From: Symbiodinium microadriaticum
Taxonomy: Eukaryota > Sar > Dinophyceae > Suessiales > Symbiodiniaceae
NCBI GenBank assembly: GCA_001939145.1
Contig: LSRX01000852.1
Location: 38,135 to 102,134, forward strand
Reading direction: 5' to 3'
DNA length: 64,000 nucleotides
Part shown: piece by piece, positions 1 through 11,096 of the stretch
How positions within the stretch are numbered: the first letter of the stretch is position 1
How the letters are laid out: each line of letters starts with the position of its first letter
Translations under genes and position numbers: made by a program
Notes under the pieces: generated by a model
What the model saw: only the letters and a program-made list of their open reading frames with translations
Told to the model about the DNA's origin: nothing
The model's database searches: none

Positions 1-3000
1 ATTTGCATGAGGTCCTCGCCGATGCGCGCTGGGACTGATGCAAGCCGTCCTCCCGCGGCCGCGGATCCTGCCTGGACCGCGCCGTCCCCCCCTCCCTGTG
101 GTAAGTAGGCCGACGACGGACTCCTCACTGCTGGCGCAAAAAGGCGTGTGGAAAAAAAAAATCATGACATTTAAACCGGTTTTGTGCAGAATGATTTTGA
201 CCGGTTTGTGGGACTGCCCGAGAGGGGATTGGCCATTGCAGTCACAGCCGGACTGCAATGCCGCTGTTGCGAACTGCCTGAAGTCTCTTGTGCGCAGCAG
301 TGCTCAACTGTTAGCTGGACAGTACACGACTCGCAGTTTGCCCTTGGGTTTGGTGGACTCGCTGTCCTCTTCCATGCCGTCGCCATCCCACCTGGGGCCT
401 GGGAGCCTGTAGCTTGCAGGGACGCGGTGGCATCCTTCAATGGTTTTTTGTGCGGCCTGTACGTTGCAAGTTCGAGTGACTTCAATGTCCCAAGCTCCGC
501 AAGCCCCTCCCGCGTCAAGCTTTGCAGCATCACAGCGTGGTTGCTTGTTATGGCGCTCACCCTCAGTTGCTGCTGATGTTTGGGCATTTGACAATGCGGT
601 CCCAATTTTGGTTGGGATCGTGGCTCCAACCTATGCTAATTTTCCAAGCGTGCCCCTGGATGACACCAGGCCAAGCTGAAACGAAACGTTGGGCAGGGTA
701 TATTGGTGCGACTGCAAAGGGAAAGGCCCGTGAACAAAGCATGGCCCTGACCAAACCATCGACCAGCCCTTTCCCCATGTGCACGAATCAGACGGGGAAC
801 GGGTTGCTTGTTTCAGGCTTTATTCAACTTTCAAGGTGCTGGCTCGGTGGAAGTCCGGTCGACTAGACAGCAACCCTCTTCACTACGCTATAGCTGGCAT
901 GCGAGAATGATACTCGTATCGGACGTCAGGAGGCATATTCCACAACAGATGGTCGTTCAAGGACAAGCCTCTCTAGGTGCCGAGGCGCAACAGTAACATC
1001 ACCAGTGGAACGGCACGGACATCCTTTGCCGATTGGACGACATGGCGATGTTGCAGGCATCATCACCCATCAGCTTTTTGCGAAGACCTTTGCGACTTTT
1101 GTTCGATCCTCGCGCACGTGAGCGCAGCTCTGTTCAGGAACACATGGCCTTGGTGGGTTGGCATCTCGGAAGGTGGTCGGTTTGGTTTCAAGACTGACTT
1201 GTCGTAGATTGTACGGCGCATGGTATGGGCATGTGTGAACACCTCGAGCACCCAGGCTTGCAGCTTGACGATTCGGCGACGAATGCGCTGCTGCTGTCTT
1301 ACTGTGCAAACCTCGCACGATCGACATACAGTATTCAGTTAACTTAAGCTGCTGCAATCTACTCGTTAATTTCACAGAACATGTGCTTTTATTTTTCCCG
1401 TTTTTCGCCAGCCGAGGTCTGGTCTGCCTGTGGAAGCGGCGATTGAGTGCCTTCTTCAAACAGAATCAGAAGTTGGTGCATGTTTGTGCAGGACTGTAGT
1501 AGTCCCCAACCCTTCCGCTTGTTGCCAAGGTTCATTGATGTGGTGGCTAGGAAGGCGATTGCTGTCGAAGACTGTTGGGTGGTGTGTTGTGGTCTTACGA
1601 AATGTCACGAGCTTCTGCTTGGAAGACAGCCACTGGACATCTCAAAGATCCTTCGAATTATGTCCGATCCTGGGTCAACATGCGATGAGTCAGGGAAGCC
1701 ATGCATGCCATTTTCGGCGGACAAGATAACTTCCGTCAACTTGGAAGGTCTGCGCGACCATTGCTAGAGGCTATGTTCCCCAGGCAGCGATGTCCATACA
1801 CGGAGGTTGTGCTTAGACTTGGGGGAAATGTGTTTTGCTGGAGGCCAAGCTGCCGTCGTGGCAAGGGCATGCGAGCTTCGAGGACAGTCTGCCACACTCC
1901 TAGGCTGGGTCGATGATGTCGTTGGTTTAAGTTTCGCCGTAGGCTCCACCACCTGCCAGCGCTGTGATGCTGGTTTTTGCCTCAGCACACAGAGTAGCGA
2001 CATCGTGCTGGTTTCAAGAGATTCCATGCATTTGCCTCGGGACAGCACCGTTGTATTTTTTCATTTCCCGCTCCTTCCTGCCCTCGCAAAAAAAAGGCCT
2101 GCTGCATACTGCCTGCGAAATACTCCATGAGGTTTACATGAGTCCGTTCTGACCCCTGCATAAACGAAGATTGGTGGATGCGTGAGCGGTTGGTGGCGGA
2201 GTCGACAGAAGCAAGAGAACAGGAGTGAGAGCCCATGCGCTGAACCTATGTTCACCGTTTTCGTAAGTGACGTTTTCTCCTCGACTTGGCCTGAGGACAT
2301 GGATATGGCAGCAGCGCGGCTACAGTCCACCGATGGCATGAGGAAAGCCGAGCAGGATCGGGTCATGTCGAAAACAAGGGGCAACGGTGGAGTCTTTCGA
2401 ACCGGGTCTCGAGGCTGGCATAGACCTCAACCAGGATGCTTTGAATGTGGGCCCCTTTGTACCGCGCTTTGCTTGCTTTCCTGCTGTGGTCAAAACGCTC
2501 ATCAGCAGTGAGACAGGCTCTGTTGCGGCTGCCCACGCAAAATGCCTCACAGCTGCTGGAGCAGGTCGGCATGCAAGTGACTACGAAGCTCGGTCATGCA
2601 CATGACAATGTGCCGAGGTTGTTGAGAAACAAGGAACCATAAGAGACTTGTCTGGACCTTGTGGGCGTTGCAACTCACACGTCCGTTGAGTGTAGCATAG
2701 TGTAGCGCACGTTTCTGGTTCAGTCGCAGGTCGAATTATGTCTGTGCAACTGTGGCGCGGGGTTTCCACCCAAAGGACAGGCCACTCATGCAAACATGCA
2801 CACTTGCATGCACGCACGGACGAGCATGCAAGAGCGTGGTGCGTGGAAGTTGCTGGAACCCTGACGCGGTCAGGAGTCCACGGGCACAGTTTGGTCAGGG
2901 TTGCTGCCGGCCCGGAGTACTGAGTCCGTGTGAGAGAGAGAGAGTGACTGCGGTGTATGGGCTCGTCGTCCACTCGTCGACGCTGAGGCCGAACCGCGCT

Positions 3001-3600
3001 GAGACTGAAGTTCCAGGCTGGAGTTCAGCGAAATTCAGCGACGCGAGAGTGGCACAGGTAGTCAGGTCGGGCCAGTCTCAGCGGATTAGCTTTGTTGCAG
3101 CTTTTTCTTGCAGGCGCCAAAGCGAAGGGCAAGGGTCAGGGTCTCGCGGGGTCCCACATGTTTTTCCGAAGTGGGATTGGGAAGCATTGACAACTGCAGC
3201 ACTCTTGTTGAAGTTTGCACCGCCCAGGTAAAGCCACCATGGAGAACAAAGGGATTGAGCTGGTACTCGGCCTGGTTGAGTGCGCACACGTGATTCTGTG
3301 CAGAAGAGGCTCCTGACATGTCTGTTTGAAGGCTCAGCAGACAACATGGCAACCTGTAGTCGGATTCTGTTTAAGTTAATAAATAGTTCCAATAGAATTC
3401 AATAGAAGCGGCCCCGATTTATTGGAAAAGCGCTTGTCTTGTGCTCCAAGCCCCGCACTCAGAATTGCGGTGCCGTGTGTTAGGTGGTTCAGCTGCTTGC
3501 TGGAGAGCATTCACCACATCACAACGGTTCCTTTGGCTCAAAGCAGACGCCCAACATGAAAAAAAGCTGAAACCGGCTCCAACAGGCAGCAGAATATAGA
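1..3600. other. no recognisable gene
   Basis: All open frames here are short and change frame often, and none resembles a known family. A short GA run sits near 2934-2945. A 10-base match to the 3' half of the dinoflagellate spliced leader (TTTGGCTCAA) lies at 3532-3541, but a 10-mer match is not unlikely by chance in a window this size. The stretch could hold introns or the untranslated part of a gene that starts outside the window. Confidence 0.5.
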
Positions 3601-4700
3601 CTGAGAGAGGGATGTCAATGGATAGGAGCCACCAGCTTCAGAGCTCATGCTCGCAGGTATGGAAGATGAGGTTGCGAATGCAAAGTGGAATGTGTATACC
3701 CTACAGAGGAAACGGCATCAGTTGTTGCGGCAGCAGCCCACTACACGTCAGTCCATCACAGTCTTTGGCAGGACGCTTTCGGGGGACTTCCCTTTGTCTC
3801 CCTGCATCACCGCCGTGTTGTTCGATTCTTGCTTGCACTCGCTTGTTCCGAAAGCTAGCTTGGAAGATGTCTCGTGTTCGTACGCGTGCGAGAGCTCATC
3901 TGAGGATTTTCTTTTCTTCGGCATGATCGGTCTTGCCTGGGCAGTCACGCTGGTGACGCAGCCTACTTTCGTATATGACAACAACATTACGCGCCGCCCG
4001 ACGAATTCAAGTATAGGATGGGAGGGGGGCCATCAATTACGACCACATTCTAACCGCGATTCCGAGGAATGTTCAAATCATACAACGTTTGTATTGGCTT
4101 GGATTCCTGGCCAGCCCGGCCCGTTGCAGCTGCGGCCTTTACGTTGTGCGTGCCGGTGGCCAGTGCCTTAGGGCAGTGACTCCTCACCTCTTATGCCTCT
4201 GTGTCTATGTTGTGTTTGAGAAAGTTGCGACGACTGCCTGGTTACACCCCACTAGGAGCTGAGAGCTTTCCAGGTCTGCTTGACGGCAGCGCTGCATGCA
4301 ACACGGCTGGATATGCAAATCCCATCCGCGTGGCGTGCAGCTGGCGTCTTGACTCGAGCTCTTGCTAGGCCTTCAAGGCGCACCATGACGACGGCGGGCT
4401 CAAACTTTTGAGAAAAGCATGTTTGCTAGCCACTTGCCAGCAGCATCTTCGGCAGGATTGGCGTATGCAGTAACATGATAAGGACCGACGCCGCAGCCGT
4501 TGTCGCAGGTTGGGGCAGCTCTTGGCAATGCAGCAATGACCATCTGCATTGCTGTGCCGCCAGCCGCTTGGAGCTGTGAGCCAATCAGCTCGGTCATGGA
4601 CCGCAGCAGTCAGACAGCAGTCGCCCAATTGTGATTTCGGTAAGCTAGCATCCTAGACGGTAACGACTTGCATGACATCTTTGTTTGGCGGGCTCAGCAG

Positions 4701-6348
4701 ACGGACCTTTCATAGCGGATTCACACCCGAGGACGATTACATCAAATGCATGATACACACCCTGGGGTTCGCGTTTACTTTGTTTGGTCCGACTCTCAGA
4801 CAGTGATAAGTTCGGCACTGGTGCCTCGCAGTGCATCGCTGGTCAGGCCAAGGCATCTTCAAGACAGGTCTGATCGTGGAGTACTGGCTTCTTTGCAAGA
4901 AGCACTGGCCGCTTGGAGTCTCAAATCGGCTAAGCGTGCATGGCCGCTAAGTTTTTCTCGTGTCCTGACTCAGGGATGCAGGAATCTGGAATAGAGACGC
5001 TCTGCTCAAAGTACTGGCCGTGATGTTCTTGTTCGAGCCATCTTTTCGGCAGACTGTGTATGAATGCTATTTGCAAGGCTTCGGCAGAGCTAATTCATGG
5101 CCCATCCCAGGTGTATTTCGTCACGCTGGTGTCGCATGCATGCGTACTTGTGATGGCGGTCGGCTTCCTGATCTACCTGCTGCAGTTGAAAGACTACCAT
5201 CCCATTATTGCTAGGATACAAGGTTGGCTGGCACGACCTTTCAGAGCTAATGGCCACGGCACAGGTTGCTTGCTGACAGTCGTCTTGCGAACAGCTTCAG
5301 CAGGTGATCGCATACCTACCGTGTCAGAGGGTGGTGTCACGGTGGCGGGAGCCTGAGTTGGCTCTACAGTCCTTGACCGTCATGCAAGCATGAGACCGGT
5401 GACCAGCATGAGACCAGTCGCCGGCTTTCCGGCTGTTCTCTTTCACCGCTCGGCCATTGCTCTCTCAACTGACAGCCACAAAGGTTGGTGCTTGGAAGGG
5501 CAGTTTTCCTTTTACTTGGCCGGTGGCACATCTCGTCGAGCCTGATGCTCGCCTGGGAGCAGAGCTTTCACTGCCGCTGGTGCCGAGTGTTCCAAATCTT
5601 AAGTGGCATTCCCAAGCTCAGGATGGGTCAACAGTTCCCATCACGGCTGATGGTACTGGGAGCCATGGTGGCAAGGTAGGTGATGATCTTGTTCAGGTGG
5701 TTGGGATATCAATAGGATGTGTGCCAGAATGCCAAAATCAGGAATTTCCTGATGTGTGTCACGTTCCTCGCTCCCGTCATTGAGGCACCGACGGGCATGG
5801 AAGTTGACTTTGAACAAGCAGAAGTTCGTTTCCTAAGACGAGCTGAAGTTAAGAGCCGAAGTATTCAAGCATTCAAGCAATCACAATGCATTTGGCGTTA
5901 GTGTTCCTGAAAATACTTGACCGACATGTGGCAAACTGAATTGCCAGGTCCTGACTGTTCCGCGCAAGCTGCTGTCTCCAGGAGTCAGCATTGCATATGC
6001 TCCCATGCGCAACTTAGATGTTTAATGCTCTGCCTTTTCGGCTGCTTCCCAATGTGAACCAGCTGAATGACACTGAATGACACAATGCTGCTGCCCTCTC
6101 GTGTCACCACATTAGTTCTGGCATATGGCAGCCTGTTCCTCACAGGCGAGCACAGCCGTTTCCTAGAATGCAAGTACGACTCTACTCCGCACCGGGGTGG
6201 TGCATTGTGCAGAGGAGGGGATCTGAAAAAGTTTGCAGCGGCCAGGGTCTGCTCGAAGCAGCGATGTCCTATGCAGCCTTCCCCAGGTGCGCCCATGTTC
6301 AATCGCCGCTTGCTCGGCCAAGGCAGCAGCGAGGCATCAAGCAAGTAA
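4701..6348 (+). CDS. possible multi-exon membrane protein, family unknown
   Basis: Several short open stretches, each following an AG acceptor, encode hydrophobic or otherwise protein-like sequence. Approximate exons are 4701-4802 (contains GFTPEDDYIKCMIHTLGF), 5111-5222 (one clear membrane segment, VLVMAVGFLIYLLQL, then KDYHPIIARIQ), 5304-5390 (contains WREPELALQSLTVMQ), 5480-5673 (LVLGRAVFLLLGRWHISSS) and 5742-5870 (NFLMCVTFLAPVIEAPTG). Later pieces at 6085-6148 and 6270-6348 (ends NRRLLGQGSSEASSK, then stop) may be the C-terminus. The neighbouring + strand gene starts about 145 bases downstream. I do not recognise the family, and some pieces may be chance open frames. The start lies upstream and is unknown; an ATG at 3612 opens one candidate frame but was not connected. 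Confidence 0.35.
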
Positions 6349-6493
6349 TTACCTTGTGTGCCAGCGACCTGTCCATGGTACATCCTGCTTGTGTCCGCGC
6401 ATTCCAGAATCGCCGCCTGCACCTTGGGATGGAACTTCTTGGCTCTGTTTGCACCAGTGTAGATGGGGTAGCTAGGCGCAAGTGAGTGGAGTC

Positions 6494-8545
6494 ATGGGCC
6501 TCCTGAAGGTTGGAAAGCCTTTACATTGGAACGACTCCCTGGAGCATTGCCACTACATCCGTCGTCATGGGGTTCTTCAGTTCATGGCCACGTACAGACG
6601 CCTACGCCATTTGGCAAATGATCGCCTCTTCTATGGTGACGAGATCGAGTATGCCTTGTTGAAGATTGATTCTGTCAATAAGAGAGTGCAGTTGAGTTTG
6701 AGGGGACCTGAGGTCATGGAGGGCTTAAGGAAACAGGAGCAGGACATGAACGCTTTTCGAGGCTGTGCTTGGCATCAAGAGTACGGTAGCTGGATGCTCG
6801 AGGGTACTCCCAGCCTTCCATATGGCGGCTACACCATGAGCCTCGTGAGTGTCGAGCAGAATATGCGGCTTCGCCGGGGAAGGCTGCTCTCTGTGTTGCG
6901 GGAGGACGAGATTGCTCCGACGCTGGTGACCTTCCCATTGATGGGCGTCGGAGACTTCGTGGATCCCTCAGCTCCGCCAGGTGGCGAGGCATCCCAGTCG
7001 GAGTTCGTCCCGGATACTTGCATCAACCCACATCCAAGGTTTGCGACACTCACTGGCAACATCCGTCGACGAAGAGGCAGCAAGGTGGACATTCGTGTCC
7101 CGCTCTTCAAGGATGTGAACACGAAGGAGTTCGAAAAGGAGGCTGCACCAGACATCCACATGGATTGCATGGCCTTCGGCATGGGCTGCTGCTGCCTTCA
7201 AGTCACATTTCAGGCCAGCGACATCGAAGAGTCGCGGCTTCTTTATGATCAGCTTGCGGTTCTCGCCCCAATCATGATGGCGCTCACAGCTGCAACGCCC
7301 GTAGTGAAGGGCCGACTCGCTGCCACTGACGTGCGGTGGAACATCATCAGCCAGTCGGTAGATGACCGCACACCGGCTGAGCGCGGCGAGGGCGAGTCCA
7401 AACCAGAGCCACGCATGGCAGGGGCTGGTACTCGCAGGCAAAGCAAGAGTCGGTATGACTCTATCTCCTGCTACATCCACCCCGGGTCAAAAGCTTACAA
7501 CGATATCGCTTGTGAGATCGACGAAGAGACGGAGAAAATGCTGTATCAGGAAGGAGTTGATGAAGCACTGTCCAAGCATATCTCTCATCTCTTCACTCGC
7601 GATCCACTTGTGGTCTTCGACGGCCATGTGGAGCTGGATGATGACCAGTCAACCGATCATTTCGAGAGCATTCAATCGACGAACTGGCAGACGGTTCGGT
7701 GGAAGCCACCACCAATCCCAACCAATGCTTGCTCTCCTCACATTGGCTGGCGGACAGAGTTCCGGTCAATGGAGGTGCAGATGACAGATTTCGAGAATGC
7801 GGCTTTCACTGCCTTCATCGTCATCGTTACTCGAGCAATTCTTGTCTTTAACTTGACCCTGCTTTGCCCGTTGTCATTGGTAGATGAGAACATGAAGCGC
7901 GCTCACGGAGTTGATGCTGTCCGTCGAAGCAAGTTCTGGTTTCGGAAACACATTCTCCCCGACGACACCGACGAGGTGATGCAGCAGCTCTGTCCACAGC
8001 AAGGGCCCAAGGTAGAATCCAAGTCTAGCTTCGAGGAGATGACCATGGACGAGATCATGAACGGCAAGAGCTGCTACTTCCCCGGACTCGTGCCCTTGTG
8101 TTATGCCTACTTGGAGCACATAGGTTGTGACGAGAATTCATTCAAGAGGTTGGACCAGTACTTGAAACTCATCAAAGACAGGGCAACTGGAGAGCTGATG
8201 ACTCCCGCGACTTGGATGCGAAGTTTCGTTCACGCCCACAAAGATTACAAAATGGATTCCGTGGTCTCCGAGACCATCGCTTACGATCTCGTCCATGCTT
8301 GCAGTGATATCGGTCTAGGGAAGCGGCCTTGCCCCGAGCTGCTTGGAGAGGTCCTTATCGAGCCGGTCTTGAAGGAGGGCCAGTACGAGACCCCACTCTT
8401 CGGGGAGAAGCTTGGCCCAGAAGATCGACGAGGCCTGCTTCAGAAGATCATGTCCCGAGCCGCCCAATGTGATGGGACGTTTTCTGCTCCTTCCAGTGCT
8501 CATATGCGGCGCCAGAGTAGCGGCGCAGTTTCCGGCCTGCAGTAA
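6494..8545 (+). CDS. GCLC: glutamate-cysteine ligase catalytic subunit (gamma-glutamylcysteine synthetase)
   Basis: This enzyme makes gamma-glutamylcysteine from glutamate, cysteine and ATP, the committed step of glutathione synthesis; it acts in the cytosol or plastid. The 683-residue protein matches the eukaryotic (GCS, fungal/animal type) family from end to end. The N-terminus MGLLKVGKPLHW is followed by RRHGVLQF, the acidic GDEIEYAL strand, EYGSWMLEGTPSLPYGGY, RHRRG-like RRRRGSKVDIRVPLFKD, the signature MDCMAFGMGCCCLQVTFQ, KSRYDSI, DHFESIQSTNWQTVRWKPPP, EFRSMEVQMTDFENAAF and a C-terminal GELMTPATWMR. The ATG at 6494 was chosen because homologues begin MGLL; the open frame runs four codons further upstream only through a GTG. 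There are no introns, unlike the neighbours at 9.0 and 11.1 kb, so it may be an old retrocopy that is still intact. The C-terminal tail after about residue 650 is serine-rich. No inactivating change is seen. Confidence 0.97.
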   Translation: MGLLKVGKPLHWNDSLEHCHYIRRHGVLQFMATYRRLRHLANDRLFYGDEIEYALLKIDSVNKRVQLSLRGPEVMEGLRKQEQDMNAFRGCAWHQEYGSWMLEGTPSLPYGGYTMSLVSVEQNMRLRRGRLLSVLREDEIAPTLVTFPLMGVGDFVDPSAPPGGEASQSEFVPDTCINPHPRFATLTGNIRRRRGSKVDIRVPLFKDVNTKEFEKEAAPDIHMDCMAFGMGCCCLQVTFQASDIEESRLLYDQLAVLAPIMMALTAATPVVKGRLAATDVRWNIISQSVDDRTPAERGEGESKPEPRMAGAGTRRQSKSRYDSISCYIHPGSKAYNDIACEIDEETEKMLYQEGVDEALSKHISHLFTRDPLVVFDGHVELDDDQSTDHFESIQSTNWQTVRWKPPPIPTNACSPHIGWRTEFRSMEVQMTDFENAAFTAFIVIVTRAILVFNLTLLCPLSLVDENMKRAHGVDAVRRSKFWFRKHILPDDTDEVMQQLCPQQGPKVESKSSFEEMTMDEIMNGKSCYFPGLVPLCYAYLEHIGCDENSFKRLDQYLKLIKDRATGELMTPATWMRSFVHAHKDYKMDSVVSETIAYDLVHACSDIGLGKRPCPELLGEVLIEPVLKEGQYETPLFGEKLGPEDRRGLLQKIMSRAAQCDGTFSAPSSAHMRRQSSGAVSGLQ

Positions 8546-9000
8546 GCAGACAGGGCAGCATAGAAATTCGAGAACACGGAGGCTACGTCGGCTAGGCCTC
8601 TGCCTCTTCATTTCTTCATCCAAAAACCAACACGCAATCTAACTCCGAACCCGGAGGTGGATTCGACTTGGGTGGCATAAGTTCATCGATTGGAGCACCA
8701 GACATCTCCATGCCCTGAAATGGATTGCTTCAATGTTGCCTTTAGCAGAGTTTGCAGGCTGTGCCAGGTCTGTGAAGGTTTTCTCTCACTGAGCTTGTTT
8801 GGATATCGCACGTGGTGTGTCGTTCCCAGAATTCCCAGAAGGCACTGGTCGATCCTTCGGACTCGAGGCCCGCACGTTGCTGAGCTTGGGCGCTGTCTTG
8901 CCGTGTTGTAAGCTGGAAATGAGGGGTTGCGTGTTGCAAGCCCATCTTTCATCTTTAAACCTGCAGCCTTTGCTTTAGCCAGCAGCTTCTGAAAGAAACC
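8546..9000. other. intergenic spacer
   Basis: About 455 bases between the ligase stop and the next ATG. It holds no open frame with family resemblance. It would contain the 3' end of the ligase transcript and the trans-splice acceptor of the next gene, but neither could be pinned down. Confidence 0.5.
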
Positions 9001-10700
9001 ATGGCGCCAAAGCCAAAGCCGCGGTGCTTGGTCATCGGCGGCTCGGCTTTGAGCATCTCTTCAGCTGATGTTGACGTTACCGTTGGTCAGACAGGCCACA
9101 GCACAATAGCTGCTGACAGACGGAAGCAAGAGAAGCTTCCGAAGTTTTCATGTCTGAAGGCCCTCTGCTCAGGTTCGCAGTTCACCGGAACTTTCTGTGC
9201 GCGGGAGCTCAAGAAGAAGTTCTATGTCACTGTGGTTGACGCCAAGGAGTATTTCGAGTATACGCCAGGCCGCATGGGCCGCATTTCCTCTTTCGCATGC
9301 ACACTCCCGCCCGTGGACTGAGGGAATATGCCGTCACATGCTACAGTGATATGTTTGTCATGTTTATATGTGTTGTGCTTGAGCTTCCTCAGGCGTTCTG
9401 CGGGCCTTCGTGAAGCCGGCGCACTGGGACTCCCTGACTTTCACCCTGCAGCCGGTGTTGGAGCGCAAGATGGGGGTAAAGTACATCTGGGGAGAGGTTG
9501 GGAGCTAGGGCCGCTAGGGCCGCTAGGGTGTGTGATGCTTGGAATGCTTCGAGGCCATTCTTGTGCAGCTTGCATTCTGTGACCACTCTGTAGGTGAAGG
9601 AGTTGAACGGTGAGAAGAAGACTGCTAGCATCAAGACCATGAGCTCGAACAGCGTGGATGAGATTAGCTTTGACTACTGCCTCATCTGCTCGGGCTGCAA
9701 CTTTGGACCCTTCAAGCCCATGGGCGAGAGCTTGTGGTTCCCGACGGTTCATGAGGAGGGTAGGGCAATAAGTGATTGGAAGCACATCGATGAGCGCTTT
9801 CTGGAAGGCCGCCGTCGCCACGTCATAGAAGAGTACCACAAGCTGCAGGATCTGAATAAGAAGAAGGCCACCATATTGGTCGTGGGTGCCGGGTTTATTG
9901 GAGTGGAATGGGCAACAGAGCTCGAACACTTCTTCCCGGATCTGAAGCTGACCATCATCGACTTCCTGCCTCGCTGCCTTGGGCCACTGCCGGACAGTGC
10001 GGCAACGTATTGCTCGGAATATATGAATGCTTGTGGAATCAAGGAGTTCTATGGCAGCAATTATGGCTATGACCCCAAGAGTCCAGACTTCTGGAAGAAA
10101 ATCGAGCTACCAAACGGTGCCGATGAAACCTACGTCTGCATTGGTGTGAAGGCCTCCAACTACTTCATGCCTAAATCCACGCTGTCAGACAAGGGCCCCG
10201 GTGGAGGTGGTTGGATCCATTTCAACAAGCACCTGCAGGTCACAAAGAAGCCCAGCGAGGGTGGTGGCGTGTGGGCTGATGGCACAATTTTCGCGATTGG
10301 GGACTGCAACTACGGCTGCATCGGCGAGCCAGGCAAGTGGGAGATGCCGCCGGTCCCCAAGATTTCGTACCCGGGCGAGGAGCAGGCGTATCATGCGTGC
10401 AAGAACGTGATGAAGCTCCAGAGTGGCAGCAAGAATTTGATCTCAACCTGGTGGCCTTGGGGTGCCGGCATGTTTTCAACAAGCCTGGGCCCTCATGATG
10501 CTTGCTTTGTGATGGCTGCGAACGAGAACAAAGGTTCGGGGTACATGGTGAATTGGTGGATCCCTGCAGCCCTGCAGAAGGAGATCATTGAAGCAACGAA
10601 AGTTGATGAGTGCAAGGACGGTTGGGTGGGTATCCTCGTATGGCACTTTGTGCACCATATGCCTGTAAATCTCTGGGGCCGCGGCCCTTGGTTTGTTTAA
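9001..10700 (+). CDS. FAD-dependent NAD(P)H oxidoreductase (NDH-2 / AIF2-FSP1-like)
   Basis: A two-Rossmann-fold flavoprotein of the pyridine nucleotide-disulphide oxidoreductase superfamily, most like type II NADH dehydrogenases and FSP1/AIF2, which pass electrons from NAD(P)H to quinones at membranes. Four exons give 448 residues in one frame: 9001-9040, 9173-9268, 9393-9496 and 9594-10700. The introns are GC-AG (132 bases), GC-AG (124) and GT-AG (97). Splicing rebuilds the first dinucleotide fold, VIGGSQFTGTFCAREL, followed by VTVVDAKEYFEYTPG and then VLRAFVKPAHWDSLTF. The second fold is ILVVGAGFIGVEWATEL, and the third FAD contact is VWADGTIFAIGDC. The end, HMPVNLWGRGPWFV, is hydrophobic and could touch a membrane. 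The normal third glycine of the first motif is shifted (GGSQFTG). The substrate is not known. The start is the ATG at 9001, with a short basic-proline lead (MAPKPKPR). Confidence 0.88.
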
Positions 10701-11096
10701 AGGGGGGCAGTTGCATGCCTCAGGCATGGCAGTGCGCCCAAGTTTTTCGTTCTTCACGCTGTAGGCTTGCAGGCGTTTGTGAGCAGAGCTTGTCGTTCAC
10801 CGCATGCGAGGGACACAAAGGAGAGCCTGCGTTCTGCGACGCGTTGCTTTTCGATGGTGACGAAGCGATGATTGAGCTGTGGAAGCAGACCTGATTCACA
10901 GCTCACCTCTGCACATTAGGACCGTTAGCAGAAGAAGCCATGCCAGGTGAGTCATGTTTCGGTCAAGAAGTTAGTCATAGCAACTGCAACGTGCGCAGCG
11001 TAGTTTGCCTGGGTGGGTGGGGGTGGGCCTAGGCCCTAGGCACATCATTGCAAATTTCAAAGAGGTGGTGCCTGCACAGTACGTCACAACACGTCG

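Noticed and set aside
6436-6452. Spliced-leader relic upstream of the glutamate-cysteine ligase
   Set aside because: Only about 9 of 15 bases agree around TTGGCTC, which is expected by chance.
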